Shown piece by piece: positions 43,527 to 50,945 of a stretch of 64,000 bases of DNA. How positions within the stretch are numbered: position 1 is the first letter of the stretch; each line of letters opens with the position of its first letter. The position numbers and the translations under genes are program-made. The stretch spans positions 4,523-68,522 of the forward strand of contig DASUTB010000052.1 in the NCBI GenBank assembly GCA_036374835.1, read 5' to 3'. Origin of the DNA: DASUTB01 sp036374835. GTDB lineage: Bacteria > Actinomycetota > Actinomycetes > Jiangellales > Jiangellaceae. The notes under the pieces are model-generated. The model did no database searches. It had not been told where the DNA came from and saw only the letters and a program-made list of their open reading frames with translations.

Positions 43527-44950
43527 GCCGGCTCCTCCCGTACGACGTCGGTGGCCGGCTTGTCGTCGCGCAAACCCTGATAGGACGGGTGCCGCAAGGT
43601 GTTCGCGTGGGTCCACTCGGTGAACGTCACCTCGCAGACCAGCTCAGGCTCGACGAACACGGCGCCCTTCTGCGGTTGGCGGCCGGCGAACGGGCTCTCG
43701 TTGCGTTCGAGCGGTGCGAGCCGGTCGTGCAGCATGTCCAGGTCATCGTGGCCGAAGCCGGTGCCGACCTTGCCTGCGTAGCGCAGCGAGCCGTCCTCGT
43801 AGTAACCGACTAGCAGGGCGCCGAGCCGACCTTCGCGACGGCCCTTGCCGGGCAGCCAGCCGCCGATCACGACCTCCTGGCGGAGCACGTTCTTGATCTT
43901 CAGCCAATCCCGGGAACGCCGGCCCGGCCGGTACGGGCTGTCCAGGCGTTTGGCGATGACGCCCTCGATACCCTGCTCACGCGTCGCATCGAGCAGGCTT
44001 GATCCGGCACCCTTGTGGAACTCCGGCACGTTCCAATGCTCACCGTCGAGGCCGAGGTCCTCGAGCGCGCCGCGGCGCTCCTCGTACGGCTCGTCGAGCA
44101 GCGAGCGTCCGTCCAGATAGAGCAGGTCGAAGATCACATAAGTGACCGGGATCTCCCGGCGCCGGCGCTGTATCTCCGAGTCGGATGTCACGTGCATACG
44201 CGGCTGCAGTCGCTGGAAGCTCGGCTTGCCGTCGTCGAAGGCGACCAGCTCGCCGTCCATCACGGCGCGGCGCGAGCCGAGCAGGCGGGACAAGCCCGAG
44301 ACCTCCGGGTACTGCTGGGTGATGTCGCGGCCATTGCGGCTGACCAGCCGGATCCGGCCCGGCTCGGCGTAGGCGAGCGCGCGTACGCCGTCCCACTTGA
44401 TCTCGAAGCCCCAGGCGTCCTCGTTCTCCGGCATCGTGGACAGCGTTGCCTTCATCGGCGACACATCGTCCGGAAACGGGTCACCGGGATTCTCCGGCGG
44501 ATCCATCCGGTGCATCAACCAGTCCCTCTTGGTGCGGAACAGGGAGAAGCGTCCGCGTACACGTTCGCCGTCCAGGCGTATGACGAACTTGTCCTCCCCG
44601 ATCTCCTCCGGAACGTAATTGCCATGATCCCAGATCGACATCGTGCCGGCGCCGTACTCGCCGGCCGGTATCTCACCTTCGAACGCGAGGTACTCGAGCG
44701 GATGGTCTTCGGTCCGCACGGCCAGCCGGTTCTTACCGGGATCGTCGGGAATGCCGCGGGGAAGCGCCCATGACAGCAGAACGCCGTCGTGTTCTAGTCG
44801 CAGGTCCCAGTGCAGCCGGCGGGCATGGTGCTCCTGCACCACGAACCGCCGTTCGTCGGATGTGCGCCGGGCATCACCGCGCGGCTCCGAGGTGCGGTCG
44901 AACGCGCGCCGTTCCCGGTACTCCTCGAGTCGGTTGGCCGTCGCCGGCAT
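43523..44950 (-). CDS. ligD: LigD-type ATP-dependent DNA ligase with phosphoesterase domain
   Basis: 475 residues. The N-terminal 3'-phosphoesterase domain has HHARRLHWDLRLEHDG and GEYGAGTMSIWD. The ligase domain follows with the adenylated lysine in FEIKWDGVRAL (Lys185), MDGELVAF, IEGVIAKRLDSPY and DWLKIKN. It seals ends brought together by Ku (35660-36592). The polymerase part is on the next gene; NDH-2 lies immediately upstream on the same strand, three bases away. Confidence 0.92.
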   Translation of the reverse strand: MPATANRLEEYRERRAFDRTSEPRGDARRTSDERRFVVQEHHARRLHWDLRLEHDGVLLSWALPRGIPDDPGKNRLAVRTEDHPLEYLAFEGEIPAGEYGAGTMSIWDHGNYVPEEIGEDKFVIRLDGERVRGRFSLFRTKRDWLMHRMDPPENPGDPFPDDVSPMKATLSTMPENEDAWGFEIKWDGVRALAYAEPGRIRLVSRNGRDITQQYPEVSGLSRLLGSRRAVMDGELVAFDDGKPSFQRLQPRMHVTSDSEIQRRRREIPVTYVIFDLLYLDGRSLLDEPYEERRGALEDLGLDGEHWNVPEFHKGAGSSLLDATREQGIEGVIAKRLDSPYRPGRRSRDWLKIKNVLRQEVVIGGWLPGKGRREGRLGALLVGYYEDGSLRYAGKVGTGFGHDDLDMLHDRLAPLERNESPFAGRQPQKGAVFVEPELVCEVTFTEWTHANTLRHPSYQGLRDDKPATDVVREEPA

Positions 44951-44953
44951 CGG

Positions 44954-46261
44954 CTAGCTTTCGGTCTGCTCGGTGAACTCGGCCGTCGGCTTGTGGATCT
45001 CGCCCAAGGCCACGATCTCGCGGCGGAAGGCCAGCGCGAGGCTCCAGTCGACCGCCAGCCGGACGCGACGGTTGATCGTCGGCATCTGGGACAGGTGGTA
45101 GAGCCGATGCATCGCCCAGGCCGGCCAGCCCTTCACCTTGCGGCCGCGGATCTCGGCGACGCCATCGTGCAACCCCAGCGACGCGACCGACCCGGCGAAC
45201 TCGTGCCGGTACGGTCGAACCGGCTTGCCGCGGATCTTCGCGGTGATGTTGTCGGCGAGCTGCTTGGCCTGGCGCACGGCGTGCTGGGCCGTCGGAGGGC
45301 AGGTCGCCTCGGGATCGTCCTTGGTCAGGTCGGGCACGGCGGCGCAGTCCCCGGCCGCGAACACATCGTCGTGTCCCTCCACTTCGAGCGTGGCTCGGCA
45401 TCGCACCCGGCCCTTGTCGTCGCGAGGAAGGTCGGTGCCGTCGAGCATCGGGTGCGGTGACACCCCAGTCGTCCACACGATGGTGGCAGTGTCGAACTCC
45501 GTGCCGTCGGAAAGCTCGACGTGTCCGTTCTCGACGGTGTCGGTCGTCGTCTCCAGGTACACGTCCATGCCACGCTCACGCAGCACGTCGACCGCGTATT
45601 CGGCCAGCGAGCGGCTGACCTCGGGCATGATCCGGTCCGCCGCTTCGACGAGCATCCATCGCATGTCGTCGACGTCGAGCTCGGCGTGGTAGCGCTTGAC
45701 CGCGGTGCGCGCCATCTCCTCGAGCTGGCCGAGCGCCTCGACGCCCGCGTAGCCGCCGCCGACGAACATAAACGTCAGCAGCTTGCGCCGAAGCCGAGGG
45801 TCCGCGGTGCTCGCGGCCTTGTCGAGCTGGCTGAGGACATGGTTGCGCAGGTAGATGGCCTCACCGAGGGTCGTGAACCCGATCGCCTGCTCAGCCAGTC
45901 CGGGTACCGGGAGGATCTTGGTGACCGAGCCCGGCGCGACGACGAGCACGTCGTAGTTGAGCGTCTCGGTGTGGCCGTCGGCGACGGCGACCTGGGTGGT
46001 TCGGGCTTTGCTGTCGACACCGACCACGCTGCCGGTGAGTACGCGGCTTTTGTCCAGCACGTGCCGGTGGGGTGTCACGACGTGCCGTGGCTCGACGGTT
46101 CCGGCTGCGGCGTCGGACAGCAGTGGCTGGTAGGTCAGGTAGGGACGTGGATCGACAACGGTCACCGACGCTTCCGCGCGCCGAAGCTTGCGCTGTAGCC
46201 GGCGGGCGGTGTAGAGGCCCACGTAGCCCGCGCCGGCGATCACGATGCGCGGGCGGGTCAT
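44954..46261 (-). CDS. ndh: Type II NADH dehydrogenase-like flavoprotein
   Basis: A 435-residue monotopic FAD enzyme that passes electrons from NADH to quinone without pumping. FAD motif IVIAGAGYVGLYTARRL; NADH motif FMFVGGGYAGVEALGQL; second FAD motif VFAAGDCAAVPD; and the C-terminal membrane-associated region. In the absence of a normal complex I in this window, such an enzyme could serve as an alternative NADH entry point. Confidence 0.88.
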   Translation of the reverse strand: MTRPRIVIAGAGYVGLYTARRLQRKLRRAEASVTVVDPRPYLTYQPLLSDAAAGTVEPRHVVTPHRHVLDKSRVLTGSVVGVDSKARTTQVAVADGHTETLNYDVLVVAPGSVTKILPVPGLAEQAIGFTTLGEAIYLRNHVLSQLDKAASTADPRLRRKLLTFMFVGGGYAGVEALGQLEEMARTAVKRYHAELDVDDMRWMLVEAADRIMPEVSRSLAEYAVDVLRERGMDVYLETTTDTVENGHVELSDGTEFDTATIVWTTGVSPHPMLDGTDLPRDDKGRVRCRATLEVEGHDDVFAAGDCAAVPDLTKDDPEATCPPTAQHAVRQAKQLADNITAKIRGKPVRPYRHEFAGSVASLGLHDGVAEIRGRKVKGWPAWAMHRLYHLSQMPTINRRVRLAVDWSLALAFRREIVALGEIHKPTAEFTEQTES

Positions 46262-46304
46262 CGGACAACGACCTCGGCACTGCTGTTGTCTGCACGAGCG
46301 ATGT

Positions 46305-46865
46305 TCACTGTTGCTCCTTCAGCGCGGCGAGAAGCTCTGCTTTGGACATGGATGACCTACCGGCGATCTTTCGGTAGCGGGCCTGCTCGTACAGCTCGGC
46401 CCGAGATGCCGGCGGTCGGGTTTGGCGTCGTTGCGACCCGCCTTCGGCTCGCATCGCGGCGTCACGAGTCCGGCGGAATGACTCGCCGAGCCGCCGGAGC
46501 CGGTCGACGGTGACGGTGTCCTCCAGCGGCCGCAGCACGTCCCGTTCCTCGGTGTCGATGTGGTGGTCCATGGCCTCGACCAGCGTGGCGATGGTCGCCG
46601 CCGGCACTGCGCCGGCGCTTTCGCGCAGCTCGCCGGCGACGCGCTGGAGCCGGTCGAGGGACTCGGCCGCGGATCGGTCGAGGTGGACCCGTGACTCCGC
46701 GAACGGGAGCAGGGAGTCCCGGCAGGCGGTCACGTGCGCGGTGAGTTCGTTGGCGACGCGCTTCTGGAGCGCGGTGCCGCCGCGATGCCGGCTGTTGAGC
46801 CGGGCCAGCAATTCGGAGATTCGTCGATGGTCCGATCGAACGAGCCGAACGACGTTTGTACCCAT
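46305..46865 (-). CDS. Hemerythrin HHE domain fused to Rho-N/SAP-like tail
   Basis: A 186-residue protein. Its N-terminal four-helix domain carries the HHE metal ligands (RSDHRRISELL, HVTACRDSLLPFAE, HHIDTEERDVLRPLE). After about residue 150 a short module, SRAELYEQARYRKIAGRSSM, matches the tails of Ku and the protein at 37030. A di-iron sensor joined to a nucleic-acid-binding tail suggests a redox-responsive DNA- or RNA-associated protein; that function is inferred. Confidence 0.78.
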   Translation of the reverse strand: MGTNVVRLVRSDHRRISELLARLNSRHRGGTALQKRVANELTAHVTACRDSLLPFAESRVHLDRSAAESLDRLQRVAGELRESAGAVPAATIATLVEAMDHHIDTEERDVLRPLEDTVTVDRLRRLGESFRRTRDAAMRAEGGSQRRQTRPPASRAELYEQARYRKIAGRSSMSKAELLAALKEQQ

Positions 46866-46943
46866 ACTCGGGGTGTACCCGTTCGCACCGGCACCTACCG
46901 CGGCGGCGCGGCGCGGTGGCCACCGCGCCGCGCGAACCGGTTT

Positions 46944-47357
46944 CTAGCTGCGATGGTCCCGACGTTGATTGTCCTGCGAGGCCAGGTCGTCCTCGGTGGG
47001 CCCGGTGGTCTGCCCGGTCGTGCGCCCATCGTCCGGGTCGAGCTCGTCGGCACGGCGCTGCTGCTTTTCTGCCTCGGCTCGAGCTTCCTCGGCCTCGTCG
47101 CGCAGCCGGTTCGACTCGGCTTCCTTCTCTTCGGCTGACCTGTGCTCGCTTCGGGCCCGCGCGTCGAGATCCTCGGACTGGGCACGCTTGCGATCGGCCG
47201 CGCGAGCCTTCTCGTCGGCTTCCTCCCGGGCGCGTGCGGCGGTCTTCGCCTTGGCCCTGCGTCCCAGGGCGCCCCGGCGGGTCTGCCAAATCAGTAGCCC
47301 GCCGACCACGATGATCACCACCGCTGCCACGATCAGTCCGGTCACAACGGTATCCAT
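46944..47357 (-). CDS. Single-pass membrane protein with coiled-coil (137 aa)
   Basis: The N-terminal helix VVTGLIVAAVVIIVVGGLLIW spans the membrane. It is followed by a long Ala/Glu/Arg-rich coiled coil and a polar C-terminus. A similar plan (one helix, then coiled coil) is seen at 59019-59414. Function unknown. GGGAGG precedes the ATG. The promoter at 47466-47490 is stress-type. Confidence 0.75.
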   Translation of the reverse strand: MDTVVTGLIVAAVVIIVVGGLLIWQTRRGALGRRAKAKTAARAREEADEKARAADRKRAQSEDLDARARSEHRSAEEKEAESNRLRDEAEEARAEAEKQQRRADELDPDDGRTTGQTTGPTEDDLASQDNQRRDHRS

Positions 47358-47465
47358 CAGTGTTCATCCTCCCCGGGCAGCTGAACGCTGCCTTGTCGGT
47401 ACACCCTTTGTCCTGCTTCGCCGGATTTTTGGATCTGGCGGAGCATCGGGCGAGTCACCCTCGTC

Positions 47466-47490
47466 ATACCCGCTCGGGCGGTGTTCAACC
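47466..47490 (-). promoter_or_regulatory. Stress-type promoter, GGTT-N15-GGGTAT
   Basis: Minus strand GGTT 47490-47487, spacer 15, GGGTAT 47471-47466, about 110 bases before the coiled-coil membrane gene. It is back to back with the opposing promoter at 47493-47518, two bases away. Confidence 0.5.
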
Positions 47491-47492
47491 GT

Positions 47493-47518
47493 GTTTCTCG
47501 GTACGGGTCTCGGGGTAG
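47493..47518 (+). promoter_or_regulatory. Stress-type promoter, GTTT-N16-GGGTAG
   Basis: GTTT 47493-47496 and GGGTAG 47513-47518 with a spacer of 16 (or GGGGTA with 15), 30 bases before the eRF1-like gene at 47548. Confidence 0.55.
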
Positions 47519-47547
47519 CCGTGTGACTAGAACGAGGAAGGAGCCGG

Positions 47548-48660
47548 ATGACTGTTCAGCTGCATCAACTGGCTGCCATGCTGGATCGGCCCGGGCCGTA
47601 CTGCACGGTCCTCGCCGACGTGACCCGAAGTACCGAAGACAGCGAGCATCAGATCGAGCTGGCGATGCGGAGCATCAACGAACGGCTCACCGATGCGGAG
47701 GCACCACCCGACCTGGTCGATGAGGTCACCGGGCGTTTCCTCGAGCCGCTCGGAGTTCACGGCCATGTGGCGCGGTTTGTCGTCGCCTGCGAACAAGGCG
47801 TGCTCGCCGATGAGATCCTCACCCAATGGACCGCGCCGGAGGTCGCTACGTACGGGTCGTTGCCGGACGTCACGGCCTGGCTGGCGTACAAGGAAGACTC
47901 GAACCCGGTCCTTGTAGTCCGCGCCGACAAGGTGGGCGCGGACCTGGCCTGGTACGGATCATGGAACAACGATCGGCCGGACGAGCAGCGGCGGGTGGAC
48001 GGCGAGACGCTCCACCTGAACAAGGTGCCGGACGGCGGCATGGCGATGACCGATCTGCAGAGCCCGACCGAGGAGGTCTGGCGGCGAAACGCCCGGCTGG
48101 TCGCCGGCGAGCTGGGTCGCATGACCGGTTCGCACCCACCGCTGATCGTGCTGAGCGGGGATCCGAGGGCGTCGTATGAGATTCGCGAAGCGATGAACCC
48201 ACGACTTCAATCGGTCACCGTGGAGGCCGACCATGGCAGCCGAGCCGCCGGGAGCTCGGAAGCGAACCTCCGCTCGGAGGTCGGCCAGTTCGTGCGCGAC
48301 GCGCTGATCCACCGGCGGCTGGCGGCCGTCCGCGACTATCAAGAACGGCTCGGCCAGGGGCGCTCCGTTGCCCGAGGCCTCGGCGAGGTACTCGATCGCT
48401 GTGCGATGAACCAGGTCGAGACCGTACTGGTCGATCACCCGGCGGCAGCGGAGACGTTGACGCGTCCCGCCGACCACCCTGGACTTGCCCTGCGGGCGTC
48501 TGCGGCCGAGGACTCGTACGTACGTGGTGATCTGGCCGCACTCGCAGCCGCCGCGGCCACCGGGGCCGAGGCGACGTTCGTCGGCCCGGCCACCCTCGGT
48601 GATGTCGCGGTGGCGGCGTTGCTCAGGGGGCGGTCAGGCGCCGGATCTCAGGTCAAGTGA
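47548..48660 (+). CDS. Bacterial eRF1-like protein (baeRF2/Rv2629-type)
   Basis: A 370-residue protein of the family that resembles archaeo-eukaryotic release factors and the Vms1 peptidyl-tRNA hydrolase. Visible family features are YCTVLADVTR at the N-terminus, GDPRASYEIREAM in the middle and VETVLVDHPA with a C-terminal L7Ae-like region. Mycobacterial Rv2629 is a dormancy-regulated relative. A role in ribosome rescue or hibernation is inferred. AGGAAGGAG precedes the ATG. Confidence 0.78.
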   Translation: MTVQLHQLAAMLDRPGPYCTVLADVTRSTEDSEHQIELAMRSINERLTDAEAPPDLVDEVTGRFLEPLGVHGHVARFVVACEQGVLADEILTQWTAPEVATYGSLPDVTAWLAYKEDSNPVLVVRADKVGADLAWYGSWNNDRPDEQRRVDGETLHLNKVPDGGMAMTDLQSPTEEVWRRNARLVAGELGRMTGSHPPLIVLSGDPRASYEIREAMNPRLQSVTVEADHGSRAAGSSEANLRSEVGQFVRDALIHRRLAAVRDYQERLGQGRSVARGLGEVLDRCAMNQVETVLVDHPAAAETLTRPADHPGLALRASAAEDSYVRGDLAALAAAAATGAEATFVGPATLGDVAVAALLRGRSGAGSQVK

Positions 48661-48796
48661 AGATACTCACGCCACCGGGTCCGACCAGTAGGCCGACCAC
48701 GATCAGCAGGATCCCGAACAGCAGCGAACCCCGGATGATCGTAACGATGCCCCAGATGACCAGGATGACGGCGATGAGCCACAAGATAAACTCCAT
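48653..48796 (-). CDS. Small membrane protein ending in GPGGVSIFT (47 aa)
   Basis: Starts MEFILWLIAVILVIWGIV, then TIIRGSLLFGILLIVVGLLV, then GPGGVSIFT. So it has two hydrophobic segments and the GPGG turn seen in many tiny actinobacterial membrane proteins. It overlaps the eRF1-like gene by eight bases on the opposite strand. The promoter at 48806-48830 lies only 9 bases from the ATG, so the message should be nearly leaderless. Confidence 0.75.
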   Translation of the reverse strand: MEFILWLIAVILVIWGIVTIIRGSLLFGILLIVVGLLVGPGGVSIFT

Positions 48797-48805
48797 GACT
48801 CAGCA

Positions 48806-48830
48806 ATACCCCGGTCGAGATCGGCTAAAC
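48806..48830 (-). promoter_or_regulatory. Stress-type promoter, GTTT-N15-GGGTAT
   Basis: Perfect match on the minus strand: GTTT 48830-48827, spacer 15, GGGTAT 48811-48806. The -10 ends 9 bases before the start codon at 48796. Confidence 0.7.
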
Positions 48831-49039
48831 GTACGATCGTCCGGTTTCGCTCACTCCGGTTCGGTTTCCGAGGGTGCGTAGGTCCGCCGCGATATCCGGC
48901 GGACGACGCTGCGCGGTACGCCACCGCGTTCGACCGCGAGGACCGTTCTGATCTCGGCAGACGGGCACCGCTGATTGGCCTGCTTCCGATGCGGATCGTC
49001 CGTTTGTTCCGCGGCCGCCGGGGATAGCGGCCGAACCGC

Positions 49040-49064
49040 GTTTCACACCGCGTGCACCGGGTAG
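49040..49064 (+). promoter_or_regulatory. Stress-type promoter, GTTT-N15-GGGTAG
   Basis: GTTT 49040-49043, spacer 15, GGGTAG 49059-49064, 41 bases before the SRPBCC gene start. Confidence 0.65.
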
Positions 49065-49105
49065 CCGGTTGGAGTTCGGAAGGTCACGCGTTTCCGGGAG
49101 GAAAG

Positions 49106-49564
49106 ATGGCTACCACCGAGACGTCGATCGACGTCGCTGTCCCGATCAGCACCGCGTACAACCAGTGGACCCAGTTCGAAGAGTTCCCCCGGTTCATGGC
49201 CGACGTGGAGTCCATCGAGCAGATCGACGACCGGCACCTGCACTGGAAGCTGAAGGTCGCCGGCGTCGACGAGGAGTTCGACGCCGAGATCACCGAGCAG
49301 CGTCCGGAGGAGCGCATCGCCTGGCGCTCGACCAAAGGTCTCGACCATGCCGGCGTGGTCACTTTCCACAAGCTCGACGATTCGACGACGCGCGTCATGT
49401 TCCAGCTCGAGATGGCGCCCGGCACGACGATGGAGGCGGCCGCCGAGAAGGTCGGCGCGGTGTCGCTGATCGCTGAGCGGGACATGAAGAACTTCAAGGA
49501 GTTCATCGAGTCCCGCGGCACCGAAACGGGAGCCTGGCGCGGCGAGGTCCCGCGAGAGGGCTGA
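49106..49564 (+). CDS. SRPBCC (START-like) family protein
   Basis: A 152-residue helix-grip protein. The first strand and helix read TSIDVAVPISTAYNQWTQFE, followed by FPRFMADVESIEQIDDRHLH, the common pattern of small SRPBCC polyketide-cyclase-like proteins. These bind hydrophobic ligands in a cavity; the ligand is unknown. ATG 49106 has GGGAGG upstream and a stress-type promoter. Confidence 0.82.
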   Translation: MATTETSIDVAVPISTAYNQWTQFEEFPRFMADVESIEQIDDRHLHWKLKVAGVDEEFDAEITEQRPEERIAWRSTKGLDHAGVVTFHKLDDSTTRVMFQLEMAPGTTMEAAAEKVGAVSLIAERDMKNFKEFIESRGTETGAWRGEVPREG

Positions 49565-49575
49565 TGTCCGGCGGC

Positions 49576-49600
49576 GTTTAAAAGATCGATTTCCGGGCAT
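49576..49600 (+). promoter_or_regulatory. Stress-type promoter, GTTT-N15-GGGCAT
   Basis: GTTT 49576-49579, spacer 15, GGGCAT 49595-49600, only 9 bases before the GTG start at 49610, so the transcript is probably leaderless. Confidence 0.6.
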
Positions 49601-49609
49601 TACCTAAAT

Positions 49610-50938
49610 GTGACAGAGCAACCCCAGCAGCCGGGTGGGGCGGCGGGCAGGGTCGGCGCCGGCGACTACGTCCGCGACGTGCTCGCAGTGGTGTTCCTGC
49701 TCATGCCGCTAGGTATGGCATGGGATCTGGAGAGCCGGGCCATCGGCCACGACGTCATCGTGCCGGTCACGATGCTGTCGATCCTGTCCCTCGCGCTGCC
49801 GTATCTGAGCACGGCGTCGGTGTTGCCCAAGGGTCTTGGTGCGACCCGACTACATATGGTCCGGCTCGCGATGAACGTGCCATACCTGGTCGTCGTGCTC
49901 GGCACGCTGGTGCGGGCCTACACCACGGACAGCACCGCAACCGGCGTCAGCGCCGGCACCGGCGTCGGGATGGGAGTCGTATTCGGCCTGGTCGGGGTGA
50001 TGCTGGCGGCGCAGGCACGCGTCGCCGAGCTGCGCACCGGGCTGAGCGATGGCCGGCTGTGGATCACCGTCACCGTCGTGCTCACCGGGCTCGGCGTGGC
50101 CCTCGCAGTGATCAGCGCTGTGCTGTTCACGGTCGAGTTCACCAGCGATCCGAGCTGGAGCGAGTTCGTCGTGCTCGGGCTGGGCTTCGTCTTCTTCGCC
50201 GGAGTGCCGCTGATCGCGGTGAGCGGGTTCGCGCGCGGCGACGGCGCCTGGCGCGACGTCACGGTGGCGATCGGCGTCGTCGGCCTGGTGGCGGCGTTGT
50301 GGGCGCAGGGTGCAGAGGAGACGATGGGATCCGCCTGGGCGCTGCGCACGGCGGGTCCGCAGATCTTGCTGTGGCCGGCCCTCGGTGCCGCGGCCGCAGC
50401 GCCGGGAGTCGTCCGTCACATCGTGCGATCTCCGGGAGCCGGACGCTGGATCGACCTGTCCGCGCGGCTGTTCCAGTCGGTGACGGTCGTGGGTGTCCTT
50501 TCCATGTTGCTGTCCGGATTCCGCATCATCGACAACGTCGAGGATCGCGCCGAGCACATCGCCGGCATCGTCTTCGCGCTGATCGTCATCGTTGCTGCCA
50601 CGTTCGGCCGCTCGGCGCTGGTGAAAGATGCCCGAACCGGACGGCCGAAGGCACTGGGCGTGGCGGGCATTCTGATCCTCGTGATGATCGTCCAGACGAC
50701 GGTGACCGCTACCGCGCGGATGCTTTCCATCACCGTCGACATGGCGACGATCCTGAGCCTGTGGCTGGTGTTCGCCGGCGCCGTCGTGGTGGCGCTGACC
50801 GCACCGGCGTCCGTGCGGGCTCAGCTCGGGCCGTCGGGGCCGGACCGGCCCGCCGAACAATATGAGGTCCGGCCCAACTTCCCGGCCGAGGACGAACCGA
50901 TCTGGAAGGCGAGTCCGGAGTCGAACGACACGCGCTGA
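49610..50938 (+). CDS. Polytopic membrane protein (442 aa), unknown family
   Basis: About eleven or twelve hydrophobic segments with short loops, an acidic C-terminal tail, and an N-terminus that begins with polar residues (MTEQPQQPGGAAGRVGAGDY). No transporter signature was recognised. GTG 49610 has no ribosome site in the usual place, consistent with leaderless translation from the promoter at 49576-49600. Confidence 0.7.
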   Translation: MTEQPQQPGGAAGRVGAGDYVRDVLAVVFLLMPLGMAWDLESRAIGHDVIVPVTMLSILSLALPYLSTASVLPKGLGATRLHMVRLAMNVPYLVVVLGTLVRAYTTDSTATGVSAGTGVGMGVVFGLVGVMLAAQARVAELRTGLSDGRLWITVTVVLTGLGVALAVISAVLFTVEFTSDPSWSEFVVLGLGFVFFAGVPLIAVSGFARGDGAWRDVTVAIGVVGLVAALWAQGAEETMGSAWALRTAGPQILLWPALGAAAAAPGVVRHIVRSPGAGRWIDLSARLFQSVTVVGVLSMLLSGFRIIDNVEDRAEHIAGIVFALIVIVAATFGRSALVKDARTGRPKALGVAGILILVMIVQTTVTATARMLSITVDMATILSLWLVFAGAVVVALTAPASVRAQLGPSGPDRPAEQYEVRPNFPAEDEPIWKASPESNDTR

Positions 50939-50945
50939 CCGTGCT

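Larger units (their letters stand above)
48797..49105. other. 309-base intergenic region with promoters and a hairpin
   Basis: No gene seen. It holds the minus-strand promoter at 48806-48830, an 8-pair hairpin (48882-48889 with 48897-48904), the promoter at 49040-49064, and a weaker possible promoter with GTTT at 49002-49005 and GGGATA at 49021-49026. Confidence 0.6.
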
